From contig CAVPVD010000006.1 of the NCBI GenBank assembly GCA_963709155.1, forward strand, positions 62,001 through 126,000: 64,000 nucleotides of DNA. The letters run 5' to 3'. Of the stretch, positions 16,155-23,913 are shown in pieces (position 1 is the first letter of the stretch; the number at the start of each line of letters is the position of its first letter). The stretch is from Bog-159 sp963709155. GTDB taxonomy: Bacteria; Acidobacteriota; Terriglobia; Bryobacterales; Bryobacteraceae. The position numbers were made by a program, and so were the translations under genes. The notes under the pieces were generated by a model. It searched no databases. It was not told the origin of the DNA and was given only the letters and a program-made list of their open reading frames with translations.

Positions 16155-16874
16155 ATGCGCATCGCCATCGTCTCCGACATCCACGGCAACCGTACCGCCT
16201 TCGAAGCGGTCCTGGCCGATCTCCGCGAGACATCTCCCGACTTGATCCTCCACGGCGGCGACTTGGCCGACAGCGGCTCGAGCCCAGTGGAAATCGTGGA
16301 CCGCATCCGCGATCTCGGCTGGCCCGGCGTCGCCGGCAACACCGACGAGATGCTCTTTCAGCCCGCGTCGCTCACCGCCTTTGCCGCTCAGTCTCCGCAC
16401 CTCCATTCCCTTTGGACCGCCCTCGCGGAAATGGCCGCCGCCGCGCGCGAAGCTCTAGGGGAAGAGCGCCTTGCCTGGCTGCGCGCGCTCCCGCATACCC
16501 AAACGCGCGCACCCATGGCGCTCGTTCACGCTACTCCCGAAAGTTGTTGGAAAGCGCCCGCGCCCTCGGCCGGCGATGCCGAACTGGAGGCCCTCTACGC
16601 GCCCCTCGGCCAACCGCTCGCCGTCTATGCGCATATCCATCAACCATTCATCCGCAACGTTGCCGGAATCACGGTCGCCAACACCGGCAGTGCCGGCCTT
16701 TCCTACGATGGCGACCGCCGCGCCGCCTACCTTCTGCTCGATGGCTCCGCGCCTGCCATCCGCCGCGTGGAATACGACCTCGACACGGAGCTAAAAGCGC
16801 TGGCGGATTCCGCAATCCCCCATGCCGATTGGGTAGCCAGGATGCTCGCCGCCGCCCGCCCTCAGATGCCCTGA
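16155..16874 (+). CDS. Calcineurin-like metallophosphoesterase (YfcE/MJ0936-like)
   Basis: 239 residues of a soluble cytoplasmic phosphoesterase. Metal-binding motifs appear in order: SDIHGN at the N-terminus, HGGDLAD, GNTDE, and AHIHQPF (the GHTH-equivalent) followed by NTGSAG. Such enzymes hydrolyse phosphodiesters or phosphomonoesters with two metal ions; the natural substrate is unknown. It overlaps the convergent ABC ATPase gene by 13 bases at the 3' ends. The AHIH variant replaces the usual GHTH glycine and threonine but keeps both histidines. Confidence 0.9.
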   Translation: MRIAIVSDIHGNRTAFEAVLADLRETSPDLILHGGDLADSGSSPVEIVDRIRDLGWPGVAGNTDEMLFQPASLTAFAAQSPHLHSLWTALAEMAAAAREALGEERLAWLRALPHTQTRAPMALVHATPESCWKAPAPSAGDAELEALYAPLGQPLAVYAHIHQPFIRNVAGITVANTGSAGLSYDGDRRAAYLLLDGSAPAIRRVEYDLDTELKALADSAIPHADWVARMLAAARPQMP

Positions 16875-17812
16875 TCGATGCGCACCGTGGCGCGCAAGTT
16901 GGCCACTCCCGCCGTGTAGCGGCTGTCCGCCACGGCGAAGGCAATCGCGTCGTCCAACCAGTCGTGCCCCACGCCGTCCGGGTCGTGCGAGGCCACCGTC
17001 AACGTATATTCCATGGAGCACAGCTCGCAGCGGAAGGCGAAGCTCAGATGCAGCACGTCGCCCGCCGCCCGCGGCCCCAGCTTGAGGTTCTCCAGCTCCG
17101 TGTTCGTGCCGTAGACGTTCATGCCGGCCCGGCTGCGGATCAGCAACCCTACCACGGGGTCCGCCACCGCATCCAGAAAGCGCACCGTGACGCGCGCCAC
17201 CGCCAGTTCGCCGCTGCGCAAGACGGCGGTCGGCTGGCCCATTTCGCCCACCAGTTCCAGCTTCGAGATTTCCGCGCGGCCGTCGCCCCGCCGCAGGCGC
17301 GGATTCAACGCCACCGGGACCGATTCGCCCCAGTCCCTGATCCGCCGCACGACGTGTTCATCGTATGCGGGCAGCAGCGCCGCCGGATCTCCCCGGCCAG
17401 CCAGCTTGCCGCCATCCAGCCACCAGATTTCGTCGCACAGCCGGCGCAGCAAGTCTTCTTCGTGCGAAACCAGCAGCACTGTCGTGCCGCCGCGCCGCAG
17501 GCGGTCGAGCGACATCGCGGCGCGCTGCCGGACCACCGCGTCCTGCCGCGCCAGCGTATGCTCCATGGCCAGCACGGCGACCGGCGAAAAATCCAGCTCG
17601 AGTCCGGGGCCCGCATCCGGACCCAGCAGGCGCCGCGGCGTCAGTGCTTCCACCCAGCCGGAAGCCGGTTTCAGCAACCCCGTTGCCAGCCGCAGCAGAC
17701 AGCTCTTGCCCGCGCCATTCTCGCCCACCACGCCGATGATCGCGCCGTCCGGCGCGACCGCGTCCAGCCCCGCGAGCGGCGCGCAAACTACCTGCTTAAA
17801 GACAATCGTCAT
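16862..17812 (-). CDS. Wzt-like ABC ATPase lacking signature and Walker B motifs
   Basis: 316 residues. Walker A GENGAGKS is at 30-37 and an H-loop-like LLVSHEE at 114-119. Only about 80 residues separate them where ABC domains need about 150, and no LSGGQ-type signature nor Walker B DE is found. The C-terminal 140 residues match the Wzt-type substrate-binding domain of O-antigen/polysaccharide exporters (IRSRAGMNVYGTNTE). The frame is continuous, so an in-frame deletion or divergence, not a frameshift, explains the loss. No Wzm permease is adjacent. The start overlaps the upstream stop (TAATG). ATP hydrolysis is doubtful; it may be a carbohydrate-binding remnant. Confidence 0.8.
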   Translation of the reverse strand: MTIVFKQVVCAPLAGLDAVAPDGAIIGVVGENGAGKSCLLRLATGLLKPASGWVEALTPRRLLGPDAGPGLELDFSPVAVLAMEHTLARQDAVVRQRAAMSLDRLRRGGTTVLLVSHEEDLLRRLCDEIWWLDGGKLAGRGDPAALLPAYDEHVVRRIRDWGESVPVALNPRLRRGDGRAEISKLELVGEMGQPTAVLRSGELAVARVTVRFLDAVADPVVGLLIRSRAGMNVYGTNTELENLKLGPRAAGDVLHLSFAFRCELCSMEYTLTVASHDPDGVGHDWLDDAIAFAVADSRYTAGVANLRATVRIDQGI

Positions 17813-19684
17813 TATGGATAGGATACCGTTGCGCGGCTGCCGGCCGCATACAGACTGAATTGCGCCGGCCCGCGCAGCCTGCCCGAAAACGGGTACACGC
17901 CGGACATCCCGGGCGCGCCGCGCCCAAACGCGATCTCGCGGAGAGAGGTTGGATAGAAGTCCGCCGGAGTGTTCCACCGGGCCACGCCATCCAGACTGAC
18001 CACCAGCCGCCGGTCCGTGCCGCTATACCACACGTCCAGCCGGTATTCGCGCCCCGGCTCGATCGCCACCCGCGGGCCGGTCGTCACCCCCACAACCGCC
18101 TTATCGTATCCAAAGCGCACTTCGTTCCCACCCATGTACTCCACAAAAAGACAGTCTTCGCCGCCCGGCCGCCCGCTCACCAGCAGCCCTTCCCGCATGC
18201 CACCCGGCTGCGCGGGAAAGCGCACCGCCGCGGTCAGCGTCAACCCATCCACAGGCAGCCGGATACTCCCGTCGCTGCGGCCCGACCCATCGCGCCAGCC
18301 TGCGATACAAACGGGGCGAGCGGTCTCGCAGAAGGTCGTTATAACCCACGCTAAGGGCAACTCCCGCCACCGCGGTCCAGACGCTACCGGCGACGATGGC
18401 CCCCGCCACGCCGCGCCGCAGCCATACTTGAGATGGCGCCCAGCCGAGCCACCCAAACATAGCAATCGCCAACAACGCGGGCGAAAAATCCAGCAGGTAG
18501 CGGCCCGCGGAGAAACCAGTCAGCGAGATGAACAGCAGCACCGCGACGGCCCCGGCGTAAAACGCCGCCAGCACGAACGCAGTCGCCCGCCCCGCGCCGC
18601 CGCGCCTGAGCCACCTTCCGATCCAGACCGGCAACACCAGCCCCACGGCCGCCAGGGGGCTGATCGCCAGCAGCCCGGTTGCGTTTTCCACGAAGAAACG
18701 CGGCGTGGACACCACGAACCTCGGCGCGATGAACGGGAACTGATCCCGCCAAGCGGGAGGGCTCAAGAGCAGGTAATAAAGACCGTCGGCGAGATTCGCC
18801 AGATGCAAAGAGACGCCGCGCGTGGCCACGCTGCCAGTGAGTTGATAAGAGGTCCCAAACTCCAGTGGATTCCCAAAGCGGGCGAAGTTATAACCCATCA
18901 GCGACAGCCCGCATATCGCGATCGGCGCGCAAAACCAGATCGCCGCGCGCCGCGGCCGCTTCTGCCAAATATAAAAGACGCACAGAATCACCGCGGCCAG
19001 CGCATACTGCGGCCGGCATCCGGGCGTCAGACCGATCAGCAGGCCCGCCGCCGCAGCCAGCCAACGCTGCGGACGTTCGGCCACCATCGCCCGCGCGTAA
19101 ACATACATGCCGGCGGCAAAGAAGCAGTATCCGGCGGCGATGGCCACTCCGTATACGCCGGGGTCCCGCAAAACGGAAGCGGCGTATGTGCCCATCCCCA
19201 GCGTAACTGCCGCGGCGGCGCAAAGAAACCCGCTGGGACGCACGCCATTCGCGCTGAGCAACCCAAATAGCAGCAGCAGCGTGAAAATGTATCCCGCGGT
19301 CGCAAAGATCAGCGCCGCCCCGTCGTCGCCGAGTGGTTTGCCCGTAATCACCCGCCACGGCAGCAGGAGCGTCAACACCGGGACCGGCCCGAAATATAAG
19401 TAGTACCGACCGCGATAGAGAGACAAATCGTGAACTCTGTACCGCGCATTCGCTACCGGATCGAAAGGGTCGGGCAGCGCCAGTAACTCAGGGACAGGAT
19501 CGAGCGCGGCATAAAGGTGATGGGCCAGGAATCCCTTCGTCAGCAGATCGTAGTAGCCCGCGCTGATCCCGCTTCGCCGGAAAGGATTGCCGCCCAGCGC
19601 GGCCGCCCAAACGTAGAAGACCATCACCGCCGTGGCCGCGATAGCCGTGGCGCGCCCATGCGCCTCTCGAAAAGCAAGGGCCAT
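17812..19684 (-). CDS. Polytopic membrane protein with C-terminal beta domain (frameshifted)
   Basis: Two frames make one gene. The first, 19684 to about 18285, encodes some 10-12 membrane segments of a GT-C/mannosyltransferase-like protein (YYDLLTKGFLAHHLY, YRGRYYLYFGPVPVLTLLLP). Near 18275-18290 the reading must shift (net +1) to continue as SDGSIRLPVDGLTLTAAVRF, a roughly 150-residue concanavalin-like beta region ending at 17812. Without the shift the first frame runs on to 18101 as Arg-rich nonsense. It overlaps the ABC gene by one base. Start 19684 is preceded by TATTCTATCCATA, nearly the same box as before the ABC gene. Function uncertain; either a sequence error or a recent lesion. Confidence 0.65.
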
Positions 19685-19706
19685 TATGGATAGAATACCG
19701 GGTAGC

Positions 19707-21014
19707 ATGGCCGACTCCAATGTGCTCGACCGCATGCGCCAGGACTGGAACGACCGCGCCCGCGAAGATCCGCATTATTACGTCGCCTTCGGGCGGCGCG
19801 AACAGGACGACGCGGAATTTCTGGCCACCGCGGCGGATGTGGTACGCGCCATGCGCGGCGAGTTGAAACGCCTGCGCCCGCCCGGGCATCCGCCGTCACA
19901 AGACCTGAAGGCGCTCGAAATCGGCTGCGGGCCGGGTCGCCTGATGCTGCCGCTCAGCGGCGAGTTTGCGGAGATCCACGGCATCGATATCTCCGACGAG
20001 ATGATCCGCCTGGCCGCCGAAAGGCTGCGCGGCATTCCGCACGCGCATGTCTACCATACGGAGAAATCCGATCTCTCCATGTTCGCGGACTCGGCCTTCG
20101 ATTTCGTGTACTCTTACGCCGTGTTCCAGCACATCCCCAGCCGTGAAGTGGTGCTGGGCTACCTGGCCGAAGCCCGCCGCGTGTTGAAGCCCGGCGGCAT
20201 TTTGAAGTGCCAGATCAACGGCCTGCCGGAAACCTCCGCCCGCTATACCACCTGGGAAGGCGTGCGCATCCCCGCCGCGGATATTGTAGACTTCGTGCTG
20301 CGCCACGATTTCCAACTGTTGGCGCTCGATGGCGTTTCCACGCAATACATGTGGACCACCTGGCGCAAGCAGCCGGCGGGGTGGCGCGCCGGATTGCGCC
20401 CGGCGGACGGGCTGGCGACGCGCGTCCGGGCCATCAGCAATGCGCTCACGGGCGACCAACTGGTGCCGGCCTCTGGCGCACGGGCCTTTGCCGCCATCTG
20501 GCTCGATAACCCACCGGCGGATTGCGACTTGATCGGCCTGGAAGTACGGATCGACGGCGTTCCCACGGTGCTGACGTGCCTCAGCGCGCCGGAATGGGAC
20601 GGCATGGTGCAGTTGAACGCAGCCGTGCCCGCGGGCTGCCGGACGGGTCTTGTGCCGGTCGAAGTGCTGTGGCTCGGCCGCCCCCTGACGGCGCCCGCCT
20701 GGATGCGCGTCATCCCACCCGGACCCGCTGTGCCGCGCATATGCGCCGTGTCCGACGGCGTCAACCTCCTCTCGGGCGTGCGCATTGTCAGCCGCACCAT
20801 CAAGGTGGCCATGGAAGAAGTGACCCACCCGGAGCAGTTCCACGCGCTCTTCGATGACGCCCCCATAGGCTCCAGAACATTCTGCACCGATCCCGTTCAG
20901 CAGCGCTATGAATTCGACATTTTCCTGCCGGACAGCGTCTCCCCCGGACCGCATCGGATTGGCGTGTTACTCGGTCGCCGCGCCTTCGCGCCCGTTCAGG
21001 TCGAGGTAGTCTGA
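19707..21014 (+). CDS. Class I SAM-dependent methyltransferase with C-terminal domain
   Basis: 435 residues. The N-terminal 220 hold a Rossmann methyltransferase: motif I LEIGCGPGRLMLPLS, motif II region IHGIDISDEMI, and FDFVYSYAVFQHIP with LKPGGILKCQI. The C-terminal half is a beta-rich region of unknown fold, not seen in minimal methyltransferases. The ATG at 19707 is only 22 bp from the divergent membrane-protein start, so regulatory sites must be shared. GTG of the beta-helix gene follows one base after the stop, indicating an operon. Surface glycan modification is plausible from the neighbourhood; the acceptor is unknown. Confidence 0.82.
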   Translation: MADSNVLDRMRQDWNDRAREDPHYYVAFGRREQDDAEFLATAADVVRAMRGELKRLRPPGHPPSQDLKALEIGCGPGRLMLPLSGEFAEIHGIDISDEMIRLAAERLRGIPHAHVYHTEKSDLSMFADSAFDFVYSYAVFQHIPSREVVLGYLAEARRVLKPGGILKCQINGLPETSARYTTWEGVRIPAADIVDFVLRHDFQLLALDGVSTQYMWTTWRKQPAGWRAGLRPADGLATRVRAISNALTGDQLVPASGARAFAAIWLDNPPADCDLIGLEVRIDGVPTVLTCLSAPEWDGMVQLNAAVPAGCRTGLVPVEVLWLGRPLTAPAWMRVIPPGPAVPRICAVSDGVNLLSGVRIVSRTIKVAMEEVTHPEQFHALFDDAPIGSRTFCTDPVQQRYEFDIFLPDSVSPGPHRIGVLLGRRAFAPVQVEVV

Positions 21015-21015
21015 C

Positions 21016-22419
21016 GTGAAAACCCCGCTGTGGGGCAGGCAATCCTGCCTGCAGCCGGCTTTCAGCCGGCTCCTTGCCGTTTTACCGCTCCTATGTACCT
21101 GTTGCGGCACCCATCCACCCGACGTCTCCCAGCGCACCGGGATCCTCGAACTACCCCCCGGAATCGTGACCCTGCATCGCGAGTTGACCCTCGCCGAAGG
21201 CGCTCAAAACCTGGAAATCCGCGGCAATCCAGCCGGCTCCACCCTTCGCGCCGCACCCGATTTTCAAGGCCGCGCCCTGGTCTACTCGAAAGGAGCCGCC
21301 AATCTTCGCCTTACCGGATTTCGCATCGACGGCAATCGCGCGGCGCTCGAGAAGCCTATCGGCCTGCCCACTTCCGACACCCCGTTCGCGCGCTATTACC
21401 GCAATAATGGCATCGTCGTCGAAAACGCCGCGGGCCTCTCCATTCACGATGTCTCGTTTACCGAAGTGGCCAATTATCCGCTATTGGTGAGCGGTTCGTC
21501 CGGCGTGCACATCGAGGCCGTCCGCATCGAGGATTGCGGATCGCTATTGCCATCCGGCCGCAACAACGCTTCCGGCGGCATTCTTCTGGAAGAAGGAACT
21601 CACGATTTTGAAGTGCGCCGCTGCGCCATCCGCCGCGTGCGCGGCAACGGCATCTGGACGCACTCGTTCTACCACTCGCCGCGAAACGCCAACGGGACCA
21701 TTGAGGACAACATCGTCGAAGATGTGGCGCGCGACGCCATCCAGGTCGGGCACGCCACCAACATCGTCGTGCGCGGCAACAGCGGCCGGCGCATCGGGTA
21801 TCCGCCGGAACTGGTGGCCATCGCGGATTGGGCCGTTCCCGCGGCGCTCGATACCGCGGGCAACGTGGACAAATCCGCATATACCGGCAACCATTTTGAA
21901 GATATCGATGGGAAATGCATGGATCTCGATGGCTTCCATGACGGCGAGATCCGCGACAATGCCTGCATCAGCCACGGAACCTATGACCAATATCCCTGGG
22001 CGCAGTTCGGAATCGTCTTCAATAACGCGAACCCGGATTTCGAGCCGTCGAATGTAATCGTCACCGGCAATGTGATCGATGGCGCGGGTTACGGCGGTCT
22101 GTATCTAATGGGCTCGAACCAGGTCGTGACAGGCAACCGGTTTGTGGGCCTCAATCGCGACCGCTGCGCAAACGACCGCACCCGGCCGCGCTGCGATTAC
22201 GGCGCCGGCGACCCGGCCCTGCTGCGCGCCGGTATCTACCTGGTTCCCGGCGCCGCCCGTCCCGCCAAGACCATGCACAACCGCATTACCGGCAATGAAG
22301 TCTCCGGCTTTGGCATGCGCGAGCATTGCGTCGCAGCCGCGCCGGGCGTCTCGTTGCAGGCGAACACCATTGCGGGCAACCGCTGCCTGGACACATCCGC
22401 TGCAAGCGTGGAAAAGTAA
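21016..22419 (+). CDS. Secreted right-handed parallel beta-helix protein
   Basis: 467 residues. The signal peptide's hydrophobic core is LLAVLPLLCTCCG, and its N-region (KTPLWGRQSCLQPAFSR) is encoded by a dispersed repeat unit at 21030-21071. The body shows pectate-lyase-like coils (NLEIRGNPAGSTL, GVHIEAVRIEDCG, NIVVRGNSGRRIG, NQVVTGNRFVGL), with NxI/V.GN ladders. Such proteins bind or cleave acidic polysaccharides; no lyase active site is assigned. GTG start one base after the methyltransferase stop. Convergent with the next gene. Confidence 0.82.
   Translation: MKTPLWGRQSCLQPAFSRLLAVLPLLCTCCGTHPPDVSQRTGILELPPGIVTLHRELTLAEGAQNLEIRGNPAGSTLRAAPDFQGRALVYSKGAANLRLTGFRIDGNRAALEKPIGLPTSDTPFARYYRNNGIVVENAAGLSIHDVSFTEVANYPLLVSGSSGVHIEAVRIEDCGSLLPSGRNNASGGILLEEGTHDFEVRRCAIRRVRGNGIWTHSFYHSPRNANGTIEDNIVEDVARDAIQVGHATNIVVRGNSGRRIGYPPELVAIADWAVPAALDTAGNVDKSAYTGNHFEDIDGKCMDLDGFHDGEIRDNACISHGTYDQYPWAQFGIVFNNANPDFEPSNVIVTGNVIDGAGYGGLYLMGSNQVVTGNRFVGLNRDRCANDRTRPRCDYGAGDPALLRAGIYLVPGAARPAKTMHNRITGNEVSGFGMREHCVAAAPGVSLQANTIAGNRCLDTSAASVEK
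21030..21071 (+). repeat. Dispersed two-hairpin repeat inside a coding region
   Basis: 42-bp unit of the family at 5008-5093, beginning GTGGGGC; arms GCAGGCA/TGCCTGC and AGCCGGC/GCCGGCT. It lies in frame within the first 19 codons of the beta-helix gene. Confidence 0.85.
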
Positions 22420-22441
22420 CCATTTCCCGGCCATCTCAAGA

Positions 22442-23860
22442 TTACAGACCGAAGCAATAAAGCATCCCACGCGTGCGAATGTAGACGCGCCCATCCGCAA
22501 TCGCCGGAGTCGCGAAGCACTCGTCGTCCAGTTCGTTCACCGAGAGAATTTCCTGATCCGGACCGGCCTTCACGATCGTCACCACGCCGGAATTGCCGAC
22601 GAAGAACACCTTACCGTCGCCCGCCACCGGAGATGCATAATACTTGTCCACCGCGCCTCGTAGCCGGCCCTGCTTAAACGGCTGTCCGTTGGCCGGGTCG
22701 ATGGTGGTCAGAATACCGCCATCGTTGATCATGTAGATCACCCCACGATAGAGCAGCGCGGAAGGGAGTTGCGGGACGGCGCGTTGATATTTCCATCGCA
22801 GCGCCTTATCGGTAACGTCGCCCGCGCCGCCGGCATTCAGCGCCAGCAGACCGTTTTCCGCGGCCATCACCGCCTGGAAGGATTTCCATTCGGGTTCTTC
22901 CAGTTTTCCGTCGTGGTTGGTGTCTTCAAACTCGAAATAAGCGCGCATGGGCCCCTCGGGAAGCTCCGCCTGCTGCAGCGCGCCATCGTGGTTGATATCG
23001 TATTTCGCCAGCGCATCCGCAAACGGCGGAATCTCGATATGCTTACCCGGATCGTTGAACGGCGAATTAAAGCCGTTGACATAAACCGTGTCGCCATCGA
23101 GCACCGGCACCGATTTCATCTCCGACGCGAGACCGTTCACCCACCATACGCTCTTGCCTGTCGCCACATCGTAGGCATCCAGCCGGAACGAACCGGGCGC
23201 AATGATCTGAATACCGGCGCCTTGCGGCCGGTACACAATCGGCGTGGAATGTCCGCTGAGAGCTTCCGGCCGCGGGGTCTTCCATGCGGACTTGCCATCG
23301 GCTTGCGAAAACGCGGCCGCGAACGAGTTGTGCAGTTGGTCGCAGATCAATACCACCTTGTCGCCCGCCAGAATCGGCGACACGCCCATGCCATACATGT
23401 TGTCGAATGGCCCCAGCGGGGTGCGCCAACGCTCCTTGCCCGCGAAAGTATAGGAGAGCAGCCCGTAATCCGGAAAAAAGACGTAGACGTTGCGGCCGTC
23501 CGCCACCGGCGTCGGCGATGCCGGACTATTCTGCCGGTCGAGCTTCTCATGCCGCTCGCGCGGAGACTCGCGCCGCCACAGAATCTTGCCGCTGGCGCGA
23601 TCGAGCGCGATCGTGAGCAGCATCTCGCCTTCGAACGCCGTAACGAAGATGCGATTGCCGCTGATGACCGGAGAAGAGTGGCCGGGCGGCAAGGCAGTCT
23701 TCCACAGCACATGCTTGCTGGGCCCGATGCTATCGGGCAACGGCGAAGTTTCGGCGACGCCGCTGCCGTTCGGTCCGCGGAAACGCGGCCAATCCGAGGC
23801 GTGCGCCTGCGCGGCAAAGGAAAGGGTCGTCATCAAAAACGCAATCGCGGACCGCAGCAT
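22442..23860 (-). CDS. Secreted PQQ-like beta-propeller protein with EF-hands
   Basis: 472 residues with signal peptide (AIAFLMTTLSFAAQAHA). The mature start SDWPRFRGPNGSGVA is the standard opening of the acidobacterial/planctomycete outer-membrane-assembly/PQQ-like propeller family. Propeller blades (ALDRASGKILWRRE, YDVATGKSVWWVNG) are interrupted near 290-330 by two EF-hand loops, DINHDGALQQAE and DTNHDGKLEEPE, which should bind calcium. No dehydrogenase active site is apparent, so the enzyme role is unproven. A repeat unit lies ten bases upstream of its start. Confidence 0.87.
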   Translation of the reverse strand: MLRSAIAFLMTTLSFAAQAHASDWPRFRGPNGSGVAETSPLPDSIGPSKHVLWKTALPPGHSSPVISGNRIFVTAFEGEMLLTIALDRASGKILWRRESPRERHEKLDRQNSPASPTPVADGRNVYVFFPDYGLLSYTFAGKERWRTPLGPFDNMYGMGVSPILAGDKVVLICDQLHNSFAAAFSQADGKSAWKTPRPEALSGHSTPIVYRPQGAGIQIIAPGSFRLDAYDVATGKSVWWVNGLASEMKSVPVLDGDTVYVNGFNSPFNDPGKHIEIPPFADALAKYDINHDGALQQAELPEGPMRAYFEFEDTNHDGKLEEPEWKSFQAVMAAENGLLALNAGGAGDVTDKALRWKYQRAVPQLPSALLYRGVIYMINDGGILTTIDPANGQPFKQGRLRGAVDKYYASPVAGDGKVFFVGNSGVVTIVKAGPDQEILSVNELDDECFATPAIADGRVYIRTRGMLYCFGL

Positions 23861-23870
23861 GATTATCCTT

Positions 23871-23911
23871 GTGGGGCGGCCAATCTTGGCCGCAGCCGCC
23901 TTTCAGGCGGC
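23871..23911 (+). repeat. Dispersed two-hairpin repeat, single unit
   Basis: About 41 bp beginning GTGGGGC with arms GCGGCCA/TGGCCGC and GCCGCC/GGCGGC. It occupies nearly all of the 53-bp gap between the S9 peptidase stop and the PQQ-like gene start, both on the minus strand. Confidence 0.85.
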
Positions 23912-23913
23912 CC

